From: Streptomyces albus subsp. albus
Lineage (GTDB): Bacteria > Actinomycetota > Actinomycetes > Streptomycetales > Streptomycetaceae
Assembly (NCBI RefSeq): GCF_000725885.1
Contig: NZ_JODR01000018.1
Span: 124,001 to 188,000, forward strand
DNA: 64,000 nucleotides
Reading direction: 5' to 3'
Within the stretch, counting starts at the first letter, position 1, and every line of letters starts with the position of its first letter. The notes under the pieces were generated by a model. The model made no database searches, was not told where the DNA came from, and saw only the letters and a list, made by a program, of their open reading frames with translations. The translations under genes and the position numbers were made by a program. Positions 16,725 to 25,409 of the stretch are shown in pieces.

Positions 16725-18890
16725 ATGCCGACACCGACTGGACCGACACCCGTCACAGAAGCCGAACGGACGGACACGCCGCCCCCGCCGGCCCCGCACA
16801 CCCTGGACGGCCACGTCCTCCTGAGCCGCCTCGACACCCCGCCGGGCGACATCGGCTGGTGGACGGCGACCGGGCCCGACGGTGCCCCGTGCGTGCTGAT
16901 GGCCGCCGACGGGCCCCGCGCGGAAGACGCCGGGTACCGCCTGCGCTTCTGGTCGGAGGCGGGCAACTCGCAGCGGCTGAACAGTCGTTGGGCGGCACCG
17001 GTCAAGGACGTCTCCCCGGCGCGGGCCGCCGTCCCCTGGGTGAGCTACGGCTGTTTCCCGGCGCTCACCCTGAGCGCCGCGCTGGCGGCACACGACGGGC
17101 CGCTGCCCGAGCACACCGTCGTCGTACTGGGCCGGGCGCTGGCCGAGGCGCTGTTCACCGCCCACTCGCACGGGCTGGTGCACGCGGGCCTGTCGCCCCA
17201 CTCGGTGCTGCTCACCGACGACGGGCCGCGGCTGACCGGATACGGCCTGGTGCGTGCGGCGGCCCAGGAAGGCTCCGCACGCCCCCGTGTGCCCGGCGTC
17301 CCGGCGGACAGCGTGCCTCCCGAACAGGCTGCCGGCGCCAGGCCCTTGCCCGCCGGCGACATCTACGCCCTCGGCTCCGTCCTCGCGCACGCCGCAGGGC
17401 TGCCGCACCGTCCGCCGCAACCACCGGGCGGCCTCGCAGAAGTGGTGAGCCGCTGCCTGGCCGCCGACCCCGCGCACCGGCCCCGCGCCGAGGAGGTGCT
17501 GCGCGGGCTGCGCCCGGCGGGACCGCACGACGTGGCTCTCCCCGAGCCCGTCCGAGCGGCCCTGGCCGCCCAGCGGGCACAAGCACCCGCCGCGCCTCCG
17601 CCCCCACCACCGCCCGGGCCCCCGCCGGGGACGGCCCCCGCCCGCCGCACCCTCCTCCTCGCCGCGGGCGCCGGAGTGGCCGGCCTGGCCGTCGGCACGG
17701 CCGCGGTCGCCACATGGCGCACCGTCAGCCCTCCGCGGCGCGCCAGTGTCCCCCGCACCGTGCCGGGGGCGGCGCCCGCGCCGTTGTGGCGGCGCAAGAC
17801 ACCCGGCGACGGACTTCAGGCGCTGACGCTGGTGGGCGAGCGCACCCTCGTCATGGCGGCAGGGGCGGGGGCCGGAACGTTCGCGCTCGACGTGCGCTCG
17901 GGGCGGCAACTGTGGAGGCGGGACGACGTCCTGACCGGGCAGTTGCTGCCCGCGGCGCGTGGCCGGGTGGTGGCGACCTCGTCCGGCGACCAGGGCGTGT
18001 TCAGCCTGCTGTCGGCCCGCGACGGCGCGGTCAAATGGCACGAGAGGAAGTATCTGAGCACCGGCCCGGACCAGCCGCTGACCATGGCGCTGGTGGCCGG
18101 CCACCGGGCGGGCGTGCTGTTCCTCGTGGCGGAGGACGTCTCCGCATCATCGGAGAAACCGGACACCTTCCTCCTCGCCTACCGGGTGCGGGACCGCAAG
18201 GAGCTGTGGCGCCGCCGGTTGCCCAGCGGCCTCATCGAGACCCTGGAGCCGCCGCAGGAAGGGGTGGCCGGGCCCGCGGTGGTGGGCTCCACCCTGCTGC
18301 TGGCCAACGCGGGCCTGCTGGCGACGGGCGACCATCTGGTCTACCGCGCGATCGACGTGCGCGACGGCCGCGAGAAATGGAAGAGGACGTACGACGGCAT
18401 TCCCCGCAGAGCGGCGGGGCTGCTGCTGCCCCTGCCCGGCGGACTCCTCGTGGCGGCCGTCGACGACGCCCTGCTGGGTGTGAACCTCGCCGACGGCGCG
18501 GAACGGTGGCGCGTCCCCGTCAGCGGCACCGTCGCCACCGGCGCGGCCCGTCGTGGTCACCTGCTCTATGCGGCCGACTCCGCACTGACGACCTACGCGG
18601 TCGACCTCCGGGACGGCTCGGTGCGGTGGAGGAGGAAGGACAACGGCGCTGCCGACGAGGACTCCTCCGTCTCCGCCATGACGCTCAGCGCCTCGGGGCG
18701 CACCCTGTTCCGGTCGAGCAGCACGGAGATCGACGCGTTCGACACCCGCGACGGATCACCGCGGTGGCGGCTCGCGACGGTGGGCGAGGGAGAACTGGCG
18801 GCGAACGCGGGCGTGGTTCCCGTCAGCGCGCCCGGAGTCGCCGTCGTGGTGAACGACAGTGGTGGCATCTACGGACTTCCGGTGGACTGA
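16725..18890 (+). CDS. second pseudokinase receptor with PQQ-type beta-propeller
   Basis: A 721-aa paralogue of the preceding gene. The kinase-like domain (about 20-280) again shows HAGLSPHS instead of HRDLKPSN at about residue 152 and GYG instead of DFG, so it should not transfer phosphate. An all-proline stretch and a twin-arginine-like ARRTLL precede the membrane segment at about 306-325. The C-terminal half has seven propeller-blade signatures such as DVRSGRQLWRR, ARDGAVKWHE, DRKELWRRR, DVRDGREKWKR, LADGAERWR, DLRDGSVRWRR and DTRDGSPRWR. The ATG at 16725 lies 11 bp after the previous stop with a GGGACGAG upstream, so it is in the same operon. Confidence 0.82.
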   Translation: MPTPTGPTPVTEAERTDTPPPPAPHTLDGHVLLSRLDTPPGDIGWWTATGPDGAPCVLMAADGPRAEDAGYRLRFWSEAGNSQRLNSRWAAPVKDVSPARAAVPWVSYGCFPALTLSAALAAHDGPLPEHTVVVLGRALAEALFTAHSHGLVHAGLSPHSVLLTDDGPRLTGYGLVRAAAQEGSARPRVPGVPADSVPPEQAAGARPLPAGDIYALGSVLAHAAGLPHRPPQPPGGLAEVVSRCLAADPAHRPRAEEVLRGLRPAGPHDVALPEPVRAALAAQRAQAPAAPPPPPPPGPPPGTAPARRTLLLAAGAGVAGLAVGTAAVATWRTVSPPRRASVPRTVPGAAPAPLWRRKTPGDGLQALTLVGERTLVMAAGAGAGTFALDVRSGRQLWRRDDVLTGQLLPAARGRVVATSSGDQGVFSLLSARDGAVKWHERKYLSTGPDQPLTMALVAGHRAGVLFLVAEDVSASSEKPDTFLLAYRVRDRKELWRRRLPSGLIETLEPPQEGVAGPAVVGSTLLLANAGLLATGDHLVYRAIDVRDGREKWKRTYDGIPRRAAGLLLPLPGGLLVAAVDDALLGVNLADGAERWRVPVSGTVATGAARRGHLLYAADSALTTYAVDLRDGSVRWRRKDNGAADEDSSVSAMTLSASGRTLFRSSSTEIDAFDTRDGSPRWRLATVGEGELAANAGVVPVSAPGVAVVVNDSGGIYGLPVD

Positions 18891-18894
18891 TCAC

Positions 18895-21060
18895 ATGGCT
18901 TTTCCCCTCGCTCATGACGATCCCGCACACCTGGGCCCCTACCGGCTGGTGGCGCGGCTCGGCAGCGGCGGCATGGGCACGGTCTACCTCGGCCGGTCCG
19001 CGCGCGGGCGGACCGTCGCGCTCAAGACGATGCACCGGGAGATCGCGGCGGAGGCGGAGTTCCGCACCCGCTTCCGGCTGGAGGCGGACGCGGCACGGAT
19101 CATCGGCGGCCACCACGGTGCCCAGGTCGTCGACGCGGACCCGCTGGCCGACACCCCGTGGCTGGCGACCGAGTACGTGCTGGGGCCGCCGCTCGACGAG
19201 GCCGTCGCCCTGTGCGGGCCGCTGCCCGAGGAGACCGTGCGGGCCGTGGGCGTCCGGCTGTGCGAGGCCCTCTCCCAGCTGCACTCCTCGGACGTCGTCC
19301 ACCGTGATCTGAAGCCCTCGAACATCCTCCTGGCCGCGACCGGCCCGAAGGTCATCGACTTCGGCATCGCGCGTGCCGCCGGCGACGACAGACTGACCCG
19401 TACGGGCGCGGCGGCGGGCACGCCCGCCTTCATGTCCCCGGAACAGGCCACCGGGCGGGAACACACGTCCGCGGGCGACGTGTTCGCGCTGGCCGGGGTG
19501 CTCGTCTTCGCCTGCACCGGCAGCGGCCCGTTCGGTACGGGCACGACGGCGGACCTGCTCTACCGCGTCCGCTATGCGGAGCCCTGCCTCACCCGGGTAC
19601 CGGAACGTCTCGTCCCCGTGCTGGCCCGGTGTCTGGACAAGGACCCCGGCCGCCGCCCGGACCCGGCGGAACTCGCCGCACTGCTGAGGGACGGCGCAAC
19701 AGGCGCGCAAGGCGGCGACGGCGAGGCCGAGTTCGCCGACACGCTGCCCGACACCGTGCACGCGGAGATCCTCCGGCGCAGCGCCGAGGTCTGCGCGATA
19801 CGGCCGGCGCGGGACGAGCCGCCGGCCGGCCCGCAGGCGGACGAGCAGCGGGGCGACTCCGCGTCGGGGCCGTCCCGTCGCCGTCTGGTCGCGTTCGCGG
19901 GCGGCGGACTGGTGGCCGCCGCAGCAGCGACCGGCGCGTGGCTGTGGACGCGGCCCACGGACGACGCCACCACGGCGCCCGCCCCCTCCTCCCCGCCCGC
20001 CGCGGCTGCCCGGACCGCGCCGAGCCCCCGGTGGCAGACGCTCTTCGACAGCGTCACGGTGCCGGTTCCGCTGGCGGCCGGGCAGCGGCTGGCCGTGGCG
20101 ACCGTCCCCGCGAACGAACTGCTGCTGCTCTCCACGGACGGCGAGGAGGCCGGGACGCTCAAGGACGTGCGGGCCGCCGGCGGAGGCGACGGCCGCCTCT
20201 ACGGAATCCAGGGCGCCGAGGGCGAACTTCGCCCGCTCGATCCGCGGGCCGGCGCCTTCACCGAACCCCTCGGCGCGGTGCACGAACTGCTGGGCAGCAA
20301 GGCGACCGAGCCGGTGTCCGTCCTCGCCGCGCACCGCGGGATCGTCGTGGTGCGCCGGGGCGGCTTCGACCCGCAACAGCCGTGCGTCGCCCTCGACGGC
20401 GACACCGGCCGGAAACGATGGCGGAAGAAGATCCCACGCGAGACGAGCGTCGTGGCGACGACCGACGGCCTGCTCGTCCTGGCCGGCGCCCTCGACGAGA
20501 AGGTGTGGGCGCTCGACATCGAAACGGGCGAGGAAGTCTGGTCCAGGAGTTTCCACCTCGGCTTCGGGCGCCCGCTGGTCACCTCGGGCGCCGACACGCG
20601 CGGCACCCTGTACCTCAACCTGGATGAGATCGTCGCCCTCCGGGCCCGGGACGGGAAAACGCTCTGGCGCTTCGGGGAAGGCCGCAAGCACACGACCGAC
20701 TCGCAGGACTACGCGGCCTACGGGCCGCCCGTGGCCCGGGGCGGGACGGTGTACGCGCTGGAGTCGCGCAACGGAATGGTCGCGCTCGACGCCACGAGCG
20801 GAAAGCTGCGCTGGGAGCTGAAGACGAACATCGCCGCACGGATCCCGCCCGACGCCGTCCCGGTGGCGGGCCGGCGGTACCTCTACTTCCCCTCCGCCGG
20901 CACCGCGCTGGTCACCGCGGTGGACCCCGCCGCGCGGGCGGTGCGGTGGACATCGGCCGGCAAGAGGAAGGAGTTGGCGCCGCGGCTGCTCGCCCACCGC
21001 CGCTCCGGCCAACTGGTCGTCGCCACCGACCGGCGCGTCTTCGCCCTCCCCCTGACATGA
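18895..21060 (+). CDS. transmembrane Ser/Thr protein kinase with PQQ-type beta-propeller
   Basis: A 721-aa Hanks-type kinase. All catalytic parts are present: GSGGMG at 23-28, the ATP lysine K44 in VALK, HRDLKPSN with D138, and DFG at 155-157, followed by an activation segment with TRTGAAAGTPAFMSPEQ. After a linker come SRRRLV and one membrane segment at about 328-350. The C-terminus carries propeller repeats such as DGDTGRKRWRKK, DIETGEEVWSR, RDGKTLWRF and DATSGKLRWE. The kinase should face the cytoplasm and the propeller the outside, as in a sensor. The gene starts four bases after the previous stop without a strong ribosome binding site, which suggests translational coupling. Confidence 0.9.
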   Translation: MAFPLAHDDPAHLGPYRLVARLGSGGMGTVYLGRSARGRTVALKTMHREIAAEAEFRTRFRLEADAARIIGGHHGAQVVDADPLADTPWLATEYVLGPPLDEAVALCGPLPEETVRAVGVRLCEALSQLHSSDVVHRDLKPSNILLAATGPKVIDFGIARAAGDDRLTRTGAAAGTPAFMSPEQATGREHTSAGDVFALAGVLVFACTGSGPFGTGTTADLLYRVRYAEPCLTRVPERLVPVLARCLDKDPGRRPDPAELAALLRDGATGAQGGDGEAEFADTLPDTVHAEILRRSAEVCAIRPARDEPPAGPQADEQRGDSASGPSRRRLVAFAGGGLVAAAAATGAWLWTRPTDDATTAPAPSSPPAAAARTAPSPRWQTLFDSVTVPVPLAAGQRLAVATVPANELLLLSTDGEEAGTLKDVRAAGGGDGRLYGIQGAEGELRPLDPRAGAFTEPLGAVHELLGSKATEPVSVLAAHRGIVVVRRGGFDPQQPCVALDGDTGRKRWRKKIPRETSVVATTDGLLVLAGALDEKVWALDIETGEEVWSRSFHLGFGRPLVTSGADTRGTLYLNLDEIVALRARDGKTLWRFGEGRKHTTDSQDYAAYGPPVARGGTVYALESRNGMVALDATSGKLRWELKTNIAARIPPDAVPVAGRRYLYFPSAGTALVTAVDPAARAVRWTSAGKRKELAPRLLAHRRSGQLVVATDRRVFALPLT

Positions 21061-21088
21061 CCGCACGCGCGAACCCAGGAGCCCCTCG

Positions 21089-23140
21089 ATGAATCCTCTC
21101 GGTGTCGGCGACCCCCTGCGGCTGGGCCCCTACCGGCTGGTGGGCGTGCTCGGCGCCGGGGGCATGGGCAAGGTCTATCTGGGACGTGACGGGCAGGGGC
21201 GGGCCGCGGCGGTGAAGGTGCTGCGGCCGGAACTGGCGCACGACGCGGGCATGGCACAGCGCTTCGTACGGGAGGCGCAGGCCGCGAGCGCGGTGCGGAG
21301 CACGGGCGTGGCACGGGTGCTGGCGGCGCGGACGGAGGGCGGGCGGCCGTGGATCGCCTCCGAGTTCCTGGCGGGACCCACCCTGCACGAGGCGGTGCAG
21401 CGGCACGGCCCGCTGGACGAGGCGGCGGTCCGCCTGCTGGGCGCTGCACTGGGCAAGACGCTCCACGAGATCCACGCGGCGGGCCTGGTGCACCGGGACG
21501 TGAAACCGTCGAACATCGTGCTGACCTCCCGCGGCCCCCGCGTCATCGACTTCGGGATCGCCCGGCCCGAGCACGGGCTGACCCTCACGGCGACCGGTCA
21601 GGCGCCCGTGACCCCCGGCTACGGTCCGCCGGAACAGGTGCTGGGGCAGCGGGTGGGCCCGGCGGCCGACGTGTTCGCGCTGGGCGCCGTCCTCGTCCTC
21701 GCGGCGACGGGCCGGCGGGCGTTCACGGGGGAGCACGTGGCCGCGGTGCAGTACGAGGTGGTGCACGGGCAGCCGCGTCTGGAGGCGGTGCCCGAGGGGC
21801 TGTTGCCACTGGTCGCTGCGTGTCTCGACAAGGACGCCGCGCGCCGCCCCGCGCCCGCCGGGGTGGCGCGGGCGCTGGCGCCGCCCCGTACCGCACGGCG
21901 GGTGTGGCGCAAGGGGCCGCTGGCCGAGGACATCGCGGAGCGCGAGCGGAACGCGGCGCGGCTGACCGCGTGGCCTGCGGCCGGTGAACAGCGCCGCGGG
22001 GGCCCGTCGCGGCGTCGGCTGCTGACCGCCGCGGCCGGCGGGGGAGTCGTCCTCGCGGCGGGCGGCGCGGGCGCCTGGTACTGGCTGGGGGACGGCGGTG
22101 GCGAGGACGGCGGGTGGGACGCCGAGCCGCTGTCCCGCTACGAGACGGGCAAGCCGCCGTCCGCCCTGTGGGGCCCCTTCACGGTGGCCCGCGAGGACGC
22201 CCCGGCGCCGGTCGCGGTGCGGGACGTGGTGGTCGTGGCGGCCGAGAACGGCGGCGTGCACGGGTACGACGTGCGCACCGGCGGCCGGCGCTGGCGGGCG
22301 GCCGGAACCCCCGTCGGGCCGCTGCTGGCCTCGGCGGGCCGGGAGCCGGCGGTGCTGGGCGCCGACGACTCCGGTGACGTGTTCGCCGTGGGCGCGGACG
22401 GCGAGGGCCGCTGGTCGGCGGCGGCCGACGCGTCCGTGCTGCTGGCCGCCGACACCGAGACGCTGTACCTGGCGACGAAGGACAACCGGCTGCGCGCGGT
22501 CGGCCTCGTGACGCGCAAGACGGTGTGGACGGCCAAGCTGCCCGTCGCCTCGTCCCCCGAACGTCCCGCGCTGGCCGCCGTGGCACAGGGCCGGCTGGTG
22601 GTGCACGGCTCCGACGGGCGGGTCGCCGGAGTGGACGTCCGCGACGGCCGCACCGTGTGGGGGCCGCGCCGGCAGAGCGCGGAGGGCACCGCGCTGCTCC
22701 CCGCAACGGGCGGTGACGGCCTGGTGCACCTGGGCGGTCGGCGCCTGGTGGCGCTCGCGGTGGCCGACGGCTCGCAGAAGTGGGCGCAGCCCGCCGCCGA
22801 GGACAGCGGCTGGGGCGCCCCCGCCCGGCGGGGCGCGGTGCTGTACGCGGCGAACGCGGGCGACGTGGAGGCCCGCGACGCGGAGAACGGCACCGGCGAC
22901 TGGACGGTCACCCTCGACACCACGACGCTGCCGCCCGATGCGCCGGTGGTGCAGCGCAACACCGCGTGGGTCGCCCTTCAGCGGGACGGCTCCGACGGTG
23001 TGACGGCGCTCGACACCCGCAAGGGCGCACAGGCGTGGACGTACGTCCAGGGAACCGCCGGCCCCTGGCGGGCGGAGGCCGCGGGGAACCGGGTCTTCCT
23101 CCTCCAGGGCGGCACACTCACGGCCCTGCCCGTCTTCTGA
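21089..23140 (+). CDS. transmembrane Ser/Thr protein kinase with PQQ-type beta-propeller
   Basis: A 683-aa kinase with an intact catalytic core: GAGGMG at 22-27, K43 in AAVKVL, HRDVKPSN with D137, and DFG at 154-156. A short basic juxtamembrane region ends in SRRRLL, followed by a membrane segment at about 308-328 and a beta-propeller with repeats such as DVRTGGRRWRA, LVTRKTVWTA, DVRDGRTVWGP, ADGSQKWAQ and DTRKGAQAWTY. The ATG follows an AGGAG. It is the last of the four-gene tandem. The WXG100 gene lies 139 bp downstream, and that gap has a TTGACG about 95 bp before the WXG100 start, so the latter may have its own promoter. Confidence 0.92.
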   Translation: MNPLGVGDPLRLGPYRLVGVLGAGGMGKVYLGRDGQGRAAAVKVLRPELAHDAGMAQRFVREAQAASAVRSTGVARVLAARTEGGRPWIASEFLAGPTLHEAVQRHGPLDEAAVRLLGAALGKTLHEIHAAGLVHRDVKPSNIVLTSRGPRVIDFGIARPEHGLTLTATGQAPVTPGYGPPEQVLGQRVGPAADVFALGAVLVLAATGRRAFTGEHVAAVQYEVVHGQPRLEAVPEGLLPLVAACLDKDAARRPAPAGVARALAPPRTARRVWRKGPLAEDIAERERNAARLTAWPAAGEQRRGGPSRRRLLTAAAGGGVVLAAGGAGAWYWLGDGGGEDGGWDAEPLSRYETGKPPSALWGPFTVAREDAPAPVAVRDVVVVAAENGGVHGYDVRTGGRRWRAAGTPVGPLLASAGREPAVLGADDSGDVFAVGADGEGRWSAAADASVLLAADTETLYLATKDNRLRAVGLVTRKTVWTAKLPVASSPERPALAAVAQGRLVVHGSDGRVAGVDVRDGRTVWGPRRQSAEGTALLPATGGDGLVHLGGRRLVALAVADGSQKWAQPAAEDSGWGAPARRGAVLYAANAGDVEARDAENGTGDWTVTLDTTTLPPDAPVVQRNTAWVALQRDGSDGVTALDTRKGAQAWTYVQGTAGPWRAEAAGNRVFLLQGGTLTALPVF

Positions 23141-23279
23141 ACCCCCCCCGCGGCACCGGCCACCCGCCGTGCGGAACAAGGCTGTTGACGGTCTGTGACA
23201 CGATCGGGGCGCACGGGGCCGCGGGGTGCGTTACCGTGCTGCCAGACGTGTCAAAGCCGGAAAACGGGGAGGGTTCCTT

Positions 23280-23546
23280 ATGGGAATGAACGGTGCCGAC
23301 CTGGCGCGACTGCGGGAGCTGGCGAGCAAGTTCGACGGTGACGCCAACCAGCTCCAGGGGCTGATCACCAGCCTGCAGACCGCCTGCAACGACAGCGGCG
23401 GCTACTGGACCGGCGGCAAGGCGCAGCAGTTCCGCGCCGAATGGGAGAGCCTGAAGCCGACGTTCGACCGGTTCGTGGAGACGCTGCGCGACGCGGGCCG
23501 TGCCGCGCGGACCAACGCGGACAACATCGACCACGCCACCAACTGA
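23280..23546 (+). CDS. WXG100 (ESAT-6-like) protein
   Basis: An 88-aa helical-hairpin protein with W-T-G in YWTGGKAQQF at the turn, the defining motif of WXG100 proteins secreted by type VII systems, and heptad-like helices on both sides. No signal peptide is present, as usual. The ATG at 23280 is six bases behind GGGGAGGG; a second in-frame ATG two codons later is less well placed. It follows the kinase tandem and faces, across the SDR/LysR segment, the operon that holds the EssC-like ATPase and another WXG100 protein. It may be secreted alone as a homodimer or with the second one. Confidence 0.9.
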   Translation: MGMNGADLARLRELASKFDGDANQLQGLITSLQTACNDSGGYWTGGKAQQFRAEWESLKPTFDRFVETLRDAGRAARTNADNIDHATN

Positions 23547-23550
23547 CCCA

Positions 23551-23578
23551 CCGCCGGCCTTTGCCGGCTGCCCGGCGG
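23551..23578 (+). terminator. hairpin after the WXG100 gene
   Basis: CCGCCGG at 23551-23557 pairs with CCGGCGG at 23572-23578, with further GCC/GGC pairing inside. It lies five bases after the WXG100 stop and ends about 40 bp before the point where the neighbouring SDR frame loses its family sequence. Confidence 0.4.
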
Positions 23579-23621
23579 GGCCGGGGCCTCTCTTCCCCGC
23601 GCCCCCCCTCCCTTTTCCCCC

Positions 23622-24326
23622 GCCGGTGGTGTAGGTGGCGTCGAAGGCGAGGAACAGCACCGCCCTGGCGACTTCGACGGGGGTGCCCATGCGCAGCATG
23701 GGGTTGTCGCCCGCCATCTGTGCCTTGGTCTGTTCGGCCGCCTCCCGGGGCATCGACTTCTCCAGGATTCCGGAGTCGATCGGGCCGGGGCTGACCGCGT
23801 TGACGCGGATCTTGCGCGGGAGCAGCTCACGGGCCAGGCTGCGGGTCATCGAGCGCAGCGCCGCCTTGCCGGCCGCGTACGCGCTGAGCATCGGAAGTCC
23901 CAGCACGTTCGCCACAGATGTGGTGAGCACGACGCCGCTGCCTTCCGCCAGCAGCGGAGCGAGCTTCTGCACCGTGAAGTAGGGGCCCTTGGCGTTGATG
24001 CTCAGCAGTTGGTCGAAGAGTTCCTCGCTGGTCGACTCGAACGGCGCGAAGCCGTTGATGCCCGCGTTGGCGAACAGGGCGTCGACCGTACCGAACTCGG
24101 CCTTCACCCGGTCGGCCAGCGCATCGATGTCGGGCAGCGACGCGGCGTCGCTGCGGACCGCGATCGCCCTCTCGCCGAGCCGGTCGCGTGCGGAGTCGAG
24201 GGCGGCCTGGTTACGCCCGGTGATCAGCACCCGTGCGCCTTCGTCCACGAGCAGCTGTGCGGTGGCCAGTCCGAAACCGCTGCTGCCTCCGGTGATCACC
24301 ACACGCTTGCCTTCGTACTTGCCCAT
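23622..24326 (-). pseudogene. SDR family oxidoreductase with missing 3' end
   Basis: The frame encodes a classical SDR: GGSSGFG at the N-terminus (ITGGSSGFGLAT), NAGIN, a catalytic serine in VLTTSVANV, YAAGK and SPGPIDSG. The conserved sequence stops at FDATYTTGG. The family normally continues with about a dozen residues of the type AELPVDGG before the stop. Here the frame instead runs on without a stop to 23118, antisense through the whole WXG100 gene, giving an unrelated Gly/Arg-rich tail. The gene is therefore truncated at about 23622. The ATG at 24326 has a GGAG about 11 bases upstream. It is divergent from the LysR gene, a common regulator-target pair. The core fold is intact, so residual function is possible. 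Confidence 0.75.
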
Positions 24327-24445
24327 TTTCGGACACACTCCATCTGTGAGCAGGATTGTTGCTTTTCGTCCGAGCGGTTGACCCAGCCGGACAACATCGA
24401 GTCAACAACCGGACCGAACCGGGCGTCCAATACCTGTTCTGCACC

Positions 24446-24470
24446 CCGTCATGCAGCAACTGCATGACGG
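24446..24470. promoter_or_regulatory. perfect 25-bp palindrome, probable LysR operator
   Basis: The 11-bp arm CCGTCATGCAG and its exact reverse complement are separated by CAA. The centre contains the LysR-type pattern T-N11-A (T24452, A24464). It lies 12 bp before the LysR start codon and 120 bp before the divergent SDR start, a good position for autoregulation and target control. Confidence 0.65.
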
Positions 24471-24482
24471 TAGGCTGCTGGC

Positions 24483-25409
24483 ATGTCCGACCCAGCCTCG
24501 CCCTCCACGGCACCCCGTCCCGGCCCTGACCTGGATCTGAGACTGGTGCGGTACTTCGCGGTCGTCGCCGAGCACCTGAACTTCGCCCGGGCGGCTGCCG
24601 CGCTGCACGTCGCCCAGCCCTCCCTGAGCCGGCAGATCCAGCGGCTGGAGGACGCCCTCGGCGTGCGCCTGCTGGAGCGCACCAACCAGGGCAGTCGCCT
24701 CACCGCGGCCGGCGCGGCCTTCCTCCCGCAGGCTCAGACGCTCCTGCACACGGCTCACCAGGCGGTGCTCACCGCCCGTGCCGCCGCCCCCTCGTGCACG
24801 GTCACCATCGGGTATGTCGAAGACCTCGTCATCACCCCCGCGGTACGGGACCTGCGCCGCCGCCGCCCCGAAGCCCACGTCCGCACCCGCCACCTGGACT
24901 GGGACGAGGCCCGCGCCCTGCCCGAGGGCCGGATCGACGCGCTCGTCGTCCGCACGCCGCTCCCGATCCCGAGCGACGGTCTGGACGTGACCGTCCTCTA
25001 CGACGAACCCCGGGCACTCCTCGTGCCCGCGTTCCACCGCCTCGCCGGCAAGGAGTCGGTCACCCCGGACGACTTCACCGACGAACCCCTCGTGGCCTGT
25101 GCCGGTATGGCCGCGCAGTGGACCGGGTTCTGGCGGCTCGACCCCCGTCCGGACGGCAGCCCCGCTCCCCTCGGCCCCATGCTCGTCGACACCTTCGAGG
25201 ACAAGCTCGAAGTCGTCGCCGACGGCCGGGCCATCGCCCTCGTGCCGGCCGACGACCGGCGCTGCGCACTCCGCGACGACCTCGCCACCATCCCCGTCGA
25301 GGGAGTCGAACCCTGCCAAGTGGCACTCGTCACTCGCTCCGCGGACACCAACCCGCTCGTCGCCCACTTCCGTGAATCCGCGAAGAACCTCCTCGTCCGC
25401 GAAACCTGA
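24483..25409 (+). CDS. LysR family transcriptional regulator
   Basis: A 308-aa regulator. The N-terminal winged helix-turn-helix is clear (about residues 19-78: FARAAAALHVAQPSLSRQIQ, then LEDALGVRLLERT), followed by the linker helix and a C-terminal effector domain from about residue 100 (CTVTIGYVEDLVITPAV onward). It is divergent from the truncated SDR, with a T-N11-A palindrome between them. The ATG has no good ribosome binding site, so the transcript may be leaderless or poorly translated. The effector is unknown. A 15-bp-stem hairpin lies 185 bp downstream. Confidence 0.93.
   Translation: MSDPASPSTAPRPGPDLDLRLVRYFAVVAEHLNFARAAAALHVAQPSLSRQIQRLEDALGVRLLERTNQGSRLTAAGAAFLPQAQTLLHTAHQAVLTARAAAPSCTVTIGYVEDLVITPAVRDLRRRRPEAHVRTRHLDWDEARALPEGRIDALVVRTPLPIPSDGLDVTVLYDEPRALLVPAFHRLAGKESVTPDDFTDEPLVACAGMAAQWTGFWRLDPRPDGSPAPLGPMLVDTFEDKLEVVADGRAIALVPADDRRCALRDDLATIPVEGVEPCQVALVTRSADTNPLVAHFRESAKNLLVRET

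Noticed and set aside
16725..21060. Equal length (721 aa) of the second pseudokinase and first kinase as a sign of recent duplication
   Set aside because: Their domains diverge strongly, the catalytic motifs differ and the linkers do not align, so the equal length is a coincidence.
23118..23621. Extension of the SDR protein to the stop at 23118
   Set aside because: This part is antisense to the WXG100 gene and gives a Gly/Arg-rich sequence unrelated to SDRs, so it is treated as read-through beyond a break.
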